Positions 1 through 5,521 of a stretch of 5,663 nucleotides of DNA are shown here, piece after piece. The notes beneath the pieces were generated by a model, which did not search any database, was not told the DNA's origin, and saw nothing but the letters and a program-made list of their open reading frames with translations. Position 1 is the first letter of the stretch. Every line of letters begins with the position of its first letter. The position numbers were made by a program, and so were the translations under genes. The DNA lies in NCBI GenBank assembly GCA_902783615.1, contig CACZRQ010000086.1:1-5663 (forward strand), in the 5' to 3' direction. The DNA comes from an uncultured Bacteroidales bacterium. GTDB taxonomy: Bacteria; Bacteroidota; Bacteroidia; Bacteroidales; Bacteroidaceae.

Positions 1-74
1 GCCTCTTTAGCTCAGTTGGCCAGAGCACGTGATTTGTAATCTCGGGGTCGTTGGTTCGAATCCGACAAGAGGCT
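1..74 (+). tRNA. tRNA-Thr (anticodon UGU)
   Basis: Complete cloverleaf. The acceptor stem pairs positions 1-7 with 67-73, the D arm is 10-26, and the anticodon loop TTTGTAA (33-39) places TGT at 35-37, which reads threonine ACA and probably other ACN codons. The T arm is GTTGG / TTCGAAT / CCGAC (50-66) and the discriminator base is T74. CCA is not encoded; the next bases are CAA. The anticodon stem (28-32 with 40-44) has one T-T mismatch at 30/42, while all other stems pair fully. The gene begins at the window edge, so its promoter is not visible. It converges with the RNase Y gene. Confidence 0.97.
59..74 (+). repeat. Direct repeat, copy 1 (3' end of tRNA-Thr)
   Basis: The 16 nt AATCCGACAAGAGGCT cover the end of the T loop, the 3' half of the T stem and the 3' acceptor strand of tRNA-Thr. 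The same 16 nt recur exactly at 179-194, 120 bp downstream. Duplicated tRNA 3' ends are classically made by site-specific integration into tRNA genes, but loss of most of a tandem second tRNA copy could leave the same trace. Confidence 0.9.
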
Positions 75-139
75 CAAACAATAATCTCCAAATGGTCTTG
101 AAAGCTCGCTTTCAGAAGCCATTTGGAGATTGTTGTTTG
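75..139. terminator. Long palindrome, possible bidirectional terminator
   Basis: Two 21-nt arms, 75-95 and 119-139, are complementary at every position if one G-T wobble is allowed. The interior continues the stem: CTT (97-99) with AAG (116-118), and GAAAG (100-104) with CTTTC (109-113) around a CTCG loop. The structure begins directly after the tRNA and lies between convergent tRNA-Thr and rny, where a shared transcription stop would be useful. Neither side carries a U-tract, so it is not a textbook intrinsic terminator. A small palindromic (MITE-like) insertion is the main alternative. The inverted repeat is certain; the function is inferred. Confidence 0.6.
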
Positions 140-143
140 ATAG

Positions 144-158
144 CCTGCCCCCGGCAGG
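144..158. repeat. Short GC hairpin
   Basis: CCTGCC (144-149) and GGCAGG (153-158) form a perfect 6-bp stem with a CCC loop. It follows the long palindrome by 4 nt and lies inside the stretch bounded by the two tRNA-end repeats. No role can be assigned. Confidence 0.6.
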
Positions 159-162
159 GTAT

Positions 163-185
163 TCGGATGGGCGAAGCCAATCCGA
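163..185. repeat. Hairpin overlapping the second tRNA-end copy
   Basis: TCGGAT (163-168) pairs with ATCCGA (180-185). After one G-A mismatch, GGC (170-172) pairs with GCC (176-178) around a GAA loop. The right arm is part of the duplicated tRNA sequence, so the stretch at 163-185 resembles a rebuilt or decayed T arm. On the minus strand it lies just past the rny stop codon and could contribute to rny 3' end formation. Confidence 0.55.
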
Positions 186-194
186 CAAGAGGCT
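179..194 (+). repeat. Direct repeat, copy 2 (tRNA-Thr 3' end fragment)
   Basis: Exact 16-nt copy of positions 59-74 with no recognisable tRNA upstream of it. Its last two bases (193-194) supply two of the three bases of the rny stop codon (CTA on +, TAG on the coding strand). It may be an att-like remnant or what is left of a deleted tandem tRNA. Confidence 0.85.
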
Positions 195-1728
195 ACTTCG
201 CGTAGCTGACAGCTCGCGTTTCTCGGATGACGGTAATCTTCACCTGACCCGGATAAGTCATCTCATCCTGAATCTTCTTGGCGATTTCAGCCGACAGATT
301 CTCCGTTTGCTTATCGTCGATCTTATCGGCACCCACAATCACTCGCAATTCGCGACCAGCCTGGATGGCATAAGTCTTCGTAACGCCAGGATAAGAAGCA
401 GCCAATGTCTCCAAATCGTTCAGACGCTTGATGTAAGCCTCCACAATTTCACGACGGGCACCTGGGCGGGCACCAGAGATGGCGTCGCACACCTGCACGA
501 TGGGTGCCAACAGGGTGGTCATCTCCACCTCGTCGTGGTGGGCACCTATGGCGTTGCAGATGTCGGGCTTCTCCTTGTATTTCTCTGCCAGCTTCATACC
601 CAGAATTGCGTGTGGCAATTCAGGCTCATCATCGGGCACCTTGCCTATATCATGCAACAAACCTGCACGGCGTGCCTTCTTGGGGTTCAGACCCAACTCA
701 GTGGCCATCACGGCACAGAGGTTTGCCGTTTCGCGAGCATGCTGCAACAAGTTCTGTCCGTATGAAGAACGATATTTCATCTTACCAATGATGCGAATCA
801 TTTCAGGATGCAAGCCATGAATACCCAGGTCGATGGTGGTGCGCTTACCCGTTTCCACAATCTCATCTTCCACCTGCTTGCGTACTTTCGCAACCACCTC
901 CTCGATGCGGGCAGGGTGGATGCGTCCATCGGTAACCAGCTGATGCAGAGCCAGTCGGGCAATCTCACGACGAACAGGGTCAAATGCTGAGAGCACGATT
1001 GACTCAGGTGTATCGTCCACGATGATCTCCACACCCGTAGCTGCTTCCAAAGCACGGATATTTCGTCCCTCACGACCAATGATGCGACCCTTGATCTCAT
1101 CCGAGTCGATGTGGAACACTGTTACCGAATTCTCTACGGCCGTTTCAGTAGCTACACGTTGAATGGTCTGTACCACAATGCGTTTCGCTTCCTTGTTGGC
1201 ATTCATCTTGGCATCGTCCATAATCTCGTTGATATACGACTGTGCCTGCATCTTTGCCTCTTCCTTCAGCGATTCGATCATGCGTTCCTTCGCTTCGTCG
1301 GCCGACAGGCCAGAGATAGCTTCCAACTTCAGAATTTCCTGCTGCTGAAGCTTGTCCAGCTCGTCTTTCTTCTTCTCGATGATGCCCAATTGGTTGGTGA
1401 GGTTGTTGCGAATGGCATCATTCTCCGCATTCTTGTGCTGAAGATCTTCCTGACGCTGGTTCAGCACCATCTCACGCTGTTTGAGTTTGTTTTCCGCCTG
1501 TTGGATTTTCTGGTTTCGCTGAGCCACCTCCTTTTCCAGTTCGGCTTTCTTGTTCAGGAACTTCTCCTTCACTTCCAACAGTTTGTTTTTCTTGATAACC
1601 TCTGCTTCGGCATTTGCCTCTTTCAGTATGGTTTCAGCCTTCGATTTCAGAATACTCTTCTGAATGAAGAACATGACGGCCAAGCCAACGAGCAGGCCAA
1701 TCACGCAGAATACTATATTTGCTACCAT
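193..1728 (-). CDS. rny: Ribonuclease Y
   Basis: RNase Y is a membrane-anchored endoribonuclease that starts mRNA turnover by internal cleavage. The 511-aa product is near the usual 510-520 aa and has the full family layout. There is one N-terminal membrane segment (about residues 3-22), then a long charged, Lys/Glu/Gln-rich coiled coil (about 28-195). A KH RNA-binding domain follows with GRIIGREGRN at 214-223. The HD phosphohydrolase domain has LLHDIGK with H359-D360, HHDE at 397-400 and D415 in VCDAISGARPG, as expected for metal binding. The C-terminus (ITVIRETRAVSYAK) is also typical. The start is the ATG directly before the membrane segment. It is preceded by an AT-rich leader without a Shine-Dalgarno sequence, normal for Bacteroidota. 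It lies 110 bp downstream of zapA, probably in the same transcription unit, and its stop overlaps the duplicated tRNA end. Confidence 0.97.
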   Translation of the reverse strand: MVANIVFCVIGLLVGLAVMFFIQKSILKSKAETILKEANAEAEVIKKNKLLEVKEKFLNKKAELEKEVAQRNQKIQQAENKLKQREMVLNQRQEDLQHKNAENDAIRNNLTNQLGIIEKKKDELDKLQQQEILKLEAISGLSADEAKERMIESLKEEAKMQAQSYINEIMDDAKMNANKEAKRIVVQTIQRVATETAVENSVTVFHIDSDEIKGRIIGREGRNIRALEAATGVEIIVDDTPESIVLSAFDPVRREIARLALHQLVTDGRIHPARIEEVVAKVRKQVEDEIVETGKRTTIDLGIHGLHPEMIRIIGKMKYRSSYGQNLLQHARETANLCAVMATELGLNPKKARRAGLLHDIGKVPDDEPELPHAILGMKLAEKYKEKPDICNAIGAHHDEVEMTTLLAPIVQVCDAISGARPGARREIVEAYIKRLNDLETLAASYPGVTKTYAIQAGRELRVIVGADKIDDKQTENLSAEIAKKIQDEMTYPGQVKITVIRETRAVSYAK

Positions 1729-1750
1729 AATCGTTTAAAAAAAAATATAT

Positions 1751-1815
1751 AATAAAAACGCACTGACAACCAGCTTGTAACCACAAGGTATCAAGCAAGT
1801 CATTAGTGCGTGGAT
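1751..1815 (-). ncRNA. Structured RNA or attenuator between zapA and rny
   Basis: In the zapA-rny spacer the minus strand can form an extended stem-loop. CGCACT pairs with AGTGCG (plus-strand 1805-1810 and 1759-1764). GAC pairs with GTC after an AAT bulge, and GCTTG pairs with CAAGC further in. ACC/GGT closes a TTGT loop. The outer stem is followed at once by TTTTTATT, as in an intrinsic terminator. A weak promoter-like TATATTTTG (1829 down to 1821) would start a transcript of about 65 nt just before the stem. It may be a zapA-operon terminator, an attenuator in the rny leader, or a small RNA. 6S RNA lies next to zapA in many proteobacteria, but this element is short and has no clear large central bubble, so I do not call it 6S. 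The fold is by eye only. Confidence 0.42.
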
Positions 1816-1838
1816 TTCCTCAAAATATAATGTCCAAC

Positions 1839-2129
1839 CTATTTGTTGATGCAATCATCCACCAACTGGGTCAGTTCTTGAATCTTCTCGGTATAAGGGG
1901 TTGTGTCATTGCGTCCCTTCTCCTTCAGTCCCTCTAACGATAGCTGATAAGCCACCATCTGGAGGATGCGAACTTCAGGCAATTCGGGATAATGCGCCTT
2001 ATACGCGTTAGTCAAGTTGTCAACCTGCTTGGCTGCTTTTCTAACCGTTTCTTCATCCTTTCTTCGGATGGTGAGTGGAAAAGGGTTGTTGCCAATGGTC
2101 AACTGTATTTTTATCATATCATCGTCCAT
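1839..2129 (-). CDS. zapA: Cell division protein ZapA
   Basis: ZapA is a small cytoplasmic protein that binds FtsZ and cross-links protofilaments, stabilising the Z-ring. The 96-aa product has the family form: an N-terminal beta-rich part (IKIQLTIGNNPFPLTIRR, about 6-23), an E-E-x-x-R-K-A-A-K-x-V helix, and a C-terminal helical/coiled-coil region containing ILQMVAYQLSLE and ending CINK. Family members are usually about 90-110 aa. The ATG at 2129 has GGAG a few bases upstream; an internal ATG at residue 5 (MIKIQL) also fits the family start, so the exact N-terminus is uncertain by four residues. It begins 13 bp after the ZapB-like gene stops and is almost certainly co-transcribed with it. Confidence 0.93.
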   Translation of the reverse strand: MDDDMIKIQLTIGNNPFPLTIRRKDEETVRKAAKQVDNLTNAYKAHYPELPEVRILQMVAYQLSLEGLKEKGRNDTTPYTEKIQELTQLVDDCINK

Positions 2130-2142
2130 ACATCTCCGCGTT

Positions 2143-2439
2143 TTATGATTGGTTCAACATAGCGATGCATTTATCGACTTCACGCACTATTTTTGACAAT
2201 CTCTGCTTGGTTTGGCGCACATCGCCGCCATCCAGGCTCATTGTCATGGCAGACTTGAGATTCACATACGATTGGTTCAATGTGTCGTAATCGGTACGCA
2301 ATTTCCCCAAAGCTTCTTCTTTCTCTTGCAGAAGTCGCTGTAGTTCGGCATGGTCACGCCTCAGTTTATCATGCAGATAAATCAGATGGCGAAGGCTCGT
2401 TTCGAAGTCACTGAGCTGTTTTTTCTCTTCGTCTGTCAT
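2143..2439 (-). CDS. Small coiled-coil protein, ZapB-like
   Basis: A 98-aa, highly charged protein without signal peptide or membrane segment. Residues about 5-65 look alpha-helical with heptad-like Leu spacing and many Lys/Glu/Arg/Gln residues, so a coiled coil is likely. The tail (VRQTKQRLSKIVREVDKCIAMLNQS) also looks helical. Its size, coiled-coil character and place directly before zapA suggest a ZapB-type partner in Z-ring assembly, but this rests on context and general character rather than a diagnostic motif. The ATG lies about 15 nt behind the predicted transcription start, giving a very short leader with no Shine-Dalgarno sequence. It is the first gene of the minus-strand block. Confidence 0.82.
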   Translation of the reverse strand: MTDEEKKQLSDFETSLRHLIYLHDKLRRDHAELQRLLQEKEEALGKLRTDYDTLNQSYVNLKSAMTMSLDGGDVRQTKQRLSKIVREVDKCIAMLNQS

Positions 2440-2459
2440 TTACTACACCTAATTTGGCA

Positions 2460-2490
2460 CAAAATTACAACATTCTATCATTTTACCAAA
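2460..2490 (-). promoter_or_regulatory. Bacteroidota-type promoter for the zapB-like/zapA(/rny) unit
   Basis: On the minus strand TTTG (2490-2487) is followed after 19 nt by TAATTTTG (2467-2460), an exact match to the Bacteroidota consensus TTTG, 19-21 nt, TAnnTTTG. Transcription should begin around 2453-2456, some 15 nt before the start codon of the ZapB-like gene. It is divergent from the lut promoter within a spacer of about 200 bp. Confidence 0.75.
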
Positions 2491-2559
2491 TTAAACTTGA
2501 TAAAAAATGAGCGAAAAGTGTAATATTTTCTCTTACTGTGTTTTTTTGTTGTGAAAATG

Positions 2560-2590
2560 TTGGTTCAAATCCATTATTTTCGTACATTTG
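2560..2590 (+). promoter_or_regulatory. Bacteroidota-type promoter for lutABC
   Basis: TTG (2560-2562), a 20-nt spacer, then TACATTTG (2583-2590) matches the phylum consensus including all fixed bases of TAnnTTTG. The start point is expected near 2595-2598, leaving a leader of about 45 nt before lutA that is AT-rich and lacks a Shine-Dalgarno sequence. TTCG (2579-2582) and CGAA (2591-2594) flank the -7 box symmetrically and could belong to an operator. Confidence 0.72.
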
Positions 2591-2640
2591 CGAATAATAG
2601 ACAAAGTAATGACAAAAATAATAACTTAAATCTAATGCGT

Positions 2641-3381
2641 ATGAAAATAGGATTGTTTATCCCCTGTTATATCAACGCTGTCTATCCCGAGGTGGGAGTG
2701 GCTTCCTACAAGCTACTCAAAAGTCTGGGGTTAGATGTCGATTATCCAGAAGACCAGACTTGTTGCGGTCAGCCTATGGCCAATGCGGGTTTTGAGAAAG
2801 ACTCGCAGAAACTGGCGCTGACGTTCGAGGAGAAGTTCAAGGACTATGATGTAGTGGTGGGCCCTTCAGCCAGTTGTGTGGCTTTCGTGAAATGCAATTA
2901 CCCAAACATCCTGAAACCAACGGGCCACAAGTGTGAGAGTGTGGGCAAGATTTACGACATCTGCGAGTTCATCCACGATGTGGTGAAGCCGGAGAAGTTG
3001 CAGGCCACCTTCAATCACAAGGTGAGCATCCACAACAGTTGTCATGGTGTGCGTGAGCTGGGCATCTCGCAACCTTCTGAGTTGGGCTTGCCTTATTACA
3101 ACAAGTTGCGCAACCTGTTGAATCTGGTGAATGGCATCGAGGTGTTCGAGCCTGAGCATCCCGATGAGTGTTGCGGTTTCGGAGGCATGTTTGCCGTTGA
3201 AGAGCCTGAAGTGTCAATCTGCATGGGTCAGGACAAGGTGAAATACCACATGGCCACTACTGCTGAGTATATTACCGGTGCCGACAGCTCCTGCCTGATG
3301 CACATGCAGGGCATCATCGACCGTGAGCACCTGCCTATCAAGACTATTCACATTGTTCAAATCTTAGCCAACGGATTATGA
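2641..3381 (+). CDS. lutA: Lactate utilization protein LutA (Fe-S, CCG domains)
   Basis: LutA (YkgE family) is an iron-sulfur subunit of the LutABC system, which oxidises L-lactate to pyruvate in the cytoplasm and passes electrons to the respiratory chain. The 246-aa product has two cysteine-rich (CCG) domains. The first has C9, C41-C42-G43 after 31 residues, and C79 after 35 more. The second has C134 (NSCHG), C177-C178-G179 (ECCGFGGMF) and C218 (SSCLMH). This resembles heterodisulfide-reductase HdrB-type domains, though the final CxxC is absent in both, here C79-x5-C85 and C218-x2-H221. I chose the ATG at 2641 because MKIGLFIPCY is the family N-terminus. An in-frame ATG at 2635 is possible. 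The longest frame, opening at 2551, would start upstream of the predicted promoter. It overlaps lutB by 4 bp (ATGA). Confidence 0.94.
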   Translation: MKIGLFIPCYINAVYPEVGVASYKLLKSLGLDVDYPEDQTCCGQPMANAGFEKDSQKLALTFEEKFKDYDVVVGPSASCVAFVKCNYPNILKPTGHKCESVGKIYDICEFIHDVVKPEKLQATFNHKVSIHNSCHGVRELGISQPSELGLPYYNKLRNLLNLVNGIEVFEPEHPDECCGFGGMFAVEEPEVSICMGQDKVKYHMATTAEYITGADSSCLMHMQGIIDREHLPIKTIHIVQILANGL

Positions 3382-4760
3382 GTACGAAACATTCTATAGC
3401 AGCGGCCAAGTTTTTGAAAGACCGCAATAAGGTGAATCACCACAACCAGACATTCTGGTCGGTGCGTGTGAAGCGTGATAAGATGAGAGATGATGTTCCC
3501 GAATGGGAGGAACTGCGCGAAATGGCCAACGAGCTGAAGCTCTATTCCAACAGTCACCTGGATGAGTTGCTGGTGGAGTTTGAGAAGAATGCCACTGCCA
3601 ATGGTGCCATTGTGCACTGGGCCAAGGATGCCGAGGAGTATCGCGACATCATATTCAGTATCTTGAAGAGCCATGATGTGAAGAGTTTCGTGAAGAGCAA
3701 GTCGATGCTTTCTGAAGAATGTGAGCTCGACCCATACCTCATTTCCAAGGGTATAGATACCATTGAGACCGACCTTGGAGAGCGCATCCTTCAGCTGATG
3801 AAGTTGCCACCCAGTCACATTGTGATGCCTGCCATCCACATTACCAAGGAGCAGGTGGGTGAGACTTTCAGGGAGAAGATGGATGCCGAGCCAGGCAATA
3901 ACGACCCAACCTATTTGACTCATGTGGCTCGCCGTAACTTGCGAAACCTGTTCCTGCATGCCGATGCGGCCATGACGGGAGCTAATTTCGCCATCGCCTC
4001 TACGGGCGACTGTGTGGTGTGCACCAACGAGGGTAATGCCGATATGGGTATGTCGAGTCCGAAACTGAACATCACCGCTTTCGGTGTGGATAAGATTGTG
4101 CCAAACCAGGAGGCAATGGGCGTGATGACCCGTCTGTTGGCCCGTTGTGGCACGGGTCAGCCCACCACTACCTATACGTCTCATTTCCGTGGTCCACGTG
4201 AGGGTGGGGAGTACCACATCATTATCGTTGATAACGGCAGAAGTCAGATTCTGGGTCAGCCCGATCACTTTAAGTTGCTGAACTGCTTGCGTTGTGGTGC
4301 TTGCATGAACACATGCCCTGTTTATCGTCGCACGGGTGGCTACTCTTATACCTACTTTATTCCTGGTCCTGTGGGCATCAATCTGGGTATGGCGCATAAT
4401 CCTGACAAGTACTTCGACAATGTGTCGGCCTGCTCATTGTGCCTCAGTTGCTCGAATGTGTGCCCGATGAAGATCGATCTGGGCGAGCAAATCTACAAGT
4501 GGCGTCAGAAACTCGAATCGTTTGGCCATGAAAGCAAGGAGAAGAAGCTCATGTCGAAGGGTATGAAGTTCCTCTTCGAGCATCCGGGCTTGTATGAAAC
4601 AACCCTCTCGATGGCACCTCTGGCCAACGGCATGCCTCGCTTCATGCTCTATAACGGCTTGAATGCCTGGGGAAAGGGTCACGATATGATGAAATTCCCG
4701 AAGGAATCGTTCAACAAGATGTGGAAGAATAATAAGGTTCAAGGAAAGGAGGACAAATAG
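3378..4760 (+). CDS. lutB: Lactate utilization protein LutB (LUD domain, 2x[4Fe-4S])
   Basis: The 460-aa product matches LutB/YkgF, the ferredoxin-like electron-transfer subunit of the lactate oxidation complex (about 475 aa in Bacillus). The first 300 or so residues form the LUD domain, with the glycine-rich stretch GANFAIASTGDCVVCTNEGN at 201-220. Two [4Fe-4S] motifs follow: C303-x2-C306-x2-C309-x3-C313-P and C352-x2-C355-x2-C358-x3-C362-P. The helical tail carries no further domain I recognise. C212 and C215 inside the LUD stretch are extra cysteines, possibly lineage-specific. Its start overlaps the lutA stop (ATGA), which implies translational coupling. The last codons of lutB contain the AGGAGG that serves lutC. 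Confidence 0.95.
   Translation: MSTKHSIAAAKFLKDRNKVNHHNQTFWSVRVKRDKMRDDVPEWEELREMANELKLYSNSHLDELLVEFEKNATANGAIVHWAKDAEEYRDIIFSILKSHDVKSFVKSKSMLSEECELDPYLISKGIDTIETDLGERILQLMKLPPSHIVMPAIHITKEQVGETFREKMDAEPGNNDPTYLTHVARRNLRNLFLHADAAMTGANFAIASTGDCVVCTNEGNADMGMSSPKLNITAFGVDKIVPNQEAMGVMTRLLARCGTGQPTTTYTSHFRGPREGGEYHIIIVDNGRSQILGQPDHFKLLNCLRCGACMNTCPVYRRTGGYSYTYFIPGPVGINLGMAHNPDKYFDNVSACSLCLSCSNVCPMKIDLGEQIYKWRQKLESFGHESKEKKLMSKGMKFLFEHPGLYETTLSMAPLANGMPRFMLYNGLNAWGKGHDMMKFPKESFNKMWKNNKVQGKEDK
4747..4752 (+). promoter_or_regulatory. Shine-Dalgarno site of lutC inside the lutB 3' end
   Basis: A full AGGAGG lies 9 nt before the lutC ATG and within the codons for the last LutB residues (GKEDK). No other gene here has such a complete site, and Bacteroidota rarely depend on SD pairing, so it may help reinitiation after the lutB stop. 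Confidence 0.5.
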
Positions 4761-4761
4761 T

Positions 4762-5343
4762 ATGAGTAGCAGAGACGAAATATTGGCTTCTATCAGGAAG
4801 AACACGTTGCAGAAATTCGACTACCCCACGTGGAAAGTGAATGCTGTGAAATATCCCGATCTTGTGAAACAGTTCATCAGCATCAGTGCCGCTGTGGGTG
4901 GCGAGGCTGTGGAACTGCCTGAGGGTATGGACGTGAACGAATATATCCTGAAACGTTATCCCAACATGAATGCCATTGCCAGCAATATGCCCGAGATTAC
5001 TTGCGCCACGATGAATCCCGATGATGTGGAGGTGGCTCAGGACTTGAACGGTACCGACCTGGCTGTGGTGAAAGGCGAGATTGGTGTGGCAGAGAATGGC
5101 TGTGTGTGGATACCTCAGACGGTGAAGCACAAGATCATCTATTTCATTGCTGAGCGTCTGGTTATCCTGTTGGAAAAGAAGAATCTGGTGAACAACATGG
5201 CTGAGGCATACGCCAAGATTGAACAGATGCCTAAGTATAACTTTGCCACCTTCATCTCTGGCCCTTCCAAGACTGCTGATATTGAGCAGACTTTGGTGAA
5301 AGGTGCCCATGGAGCGATGGAGGCTTTGGTTATCCTGATATAG
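4762..5343 (+). CDS. lutC: Lactate utilization protein LutC (LUD domain)
   Basis: The 193-aa product belongs to the LutC/YkgG family and consists mainly of one LUD domain. It opens with MSSRDEILASIRKN, as usual for the family, and contains the glycine-rich segment DLAVVKGEIGVAENGCVWIP in the middle. Near the C-terminus is the conserved GPSKTADIEQTLVKGAHG (167-184). It is shorter than Bacillus LutC (about 240 aa), but both conserved segments are present and I see no truncation. It has no iron-sulfur motif and is thought to complete the LutABC complex. It starts 1 nt after the lutB stop, so the three genes form one operon. No lactate permease or regulator gene is visible beside it. Confidence 0.93.
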   Translation: MSSRDEILASIRKNTLQKFDYPTWKVNAVKYPDLVKQFISISAAVGGEAVELPEGMDVNEYILKRYPNMNAIASNMPEITCATMNPDDVEVAQDLNGTDLAVVKGEIGVAENGCVWIPQTVKHKIIYFIAERLVILLEKKNLVNNMAEAYAKIEQMPKYNFATFISGPSKTADIEQTLVKGAHGAMEALVILI

Positions 5344-5378
5344 TGATTAACCTCGTTAGGAGCATTGGCGCTATAGTT

Positions 5379-5402
5379 AAGCCCCGTAGGGGCGACAGAA
5401 CA
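5379..5402 (+). repeat. Hairpin direct repeat, copy 1
   Basis: The unit reads AAGCCCCGTAGGGGC followed by GACAGAACA. GCCCC (5381-5385) and GGGGC (5389-5393) form a 5-bp stem with a GTA loop. It matches 5454-5477 at 23 of 24 positions. The look is that of Bacteroidales intergenic REP-like elements; the family name is not established here. Confidence 0.75.
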
Positions 5403-5406
5403 CAGG

Positions 5407-5433
5407 CAGGGGTGAAGCGTAGCGGAACCCCTG
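5407..5433. repeat. Inverted repeat hairpin
   Basis: CAGGGGT (5407-5413) and ACCCCTG (5427-5433) form a perfect 7-bp stem around the 13-nt loop GAAGCGTAGCGGA. It sits between the two direct copies and has a different loop from theirs, so the cluster is composite. Confidence 0.65.
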
Positions 5434-5453
5434 TAAAAGAGTACAATAAATAA

Positions 5454-5477
5454 AAGCCCTGTAGGGGCGACAGAACA
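5454..5477 (+). repeat. Hairpin direct repeat, copy 2
   Basis: Differs from copy 1 (5379-5402) only by C to T at 5460, and lies 75 bp from it. Its 3' half (5463-5474) is also the left arm of a perfect 12-bp inverted repeat with 5488-5499, so a partial third copy is present in the opposite orientation. Confidence 0.75.
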
Positions 5478-5520
5478 AAAATGATACTCTGTCGCCCCTC
5501 ATAGCATTTATAGGGTTTTT
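5457..5520. terminator. Probable bidirectional terminator between lutC and the convergent gene
   Basis: AGGGGCGACAGA (5463-5474) pairs perfectly with TCTGTCGCCCCT (5488-5499) around a 13-nt loop. CCCTGT (5457-5462) can extend the stem with ATAGGG (5510-5515, one G-T pair), and TTTTT (5516-5520) follows directly. On the minus strand the hairpin is followed by GGCTTTTATTTATT. The position between convergent genes fits a two-way stop. It appears to be built from two oppositely oriented copies of the local repeat. Confidence 0.7.
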
Positions 5521-5521
5521 G

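Noticed and set aside
130..765. 211-codon plus-strand open frame
   Set aside because: It lies opposite the RNase Y gene, which has full domain motifs. The translated sequence shows no family features and is an antisense shadow.
1111..1752. 213-codon plus-strand open frame rich in Leu and Phe
   Set aside because: Antisense of the RNase Y coiled coil: Lys/Glu/Gln codons read backwards give Phe/Leu. It is not a membrane protein gene.
1751..1838. Firm call as 6S RNA
   Set aside because: The neighbourhood of zapA is suggestive, but the spacer is short and I cannot show the large central bubble of 6S RNA by eye.
2551..2640. 30-residue N-terminal extension of LutA
   Set aside because: It spans the predicted -33 and -7 boxes, reads as low-complexity Asn-rich sequence, and precedes the typical family start MKIGLFIPCY.
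3357..4397. 346-codon minus-strand open frame
   Set aside because: Exact shadow of lutB, which carries both [4Fe-4S] motifs. The antisense product is rich in His and Thr, with no recognisable domain.
4711..5310. 199-codon minus-strand open frame
   Set aside because: It overlaps lutC almost completely. LutC has its conserved family segments, and this frame has none.
5379..5499. CRISPR array
   Set aside because: Only two direct copies and one inverted partial copy exist, with a single 51-bp gap that itself holds another hairpin, and no cas gene is present.
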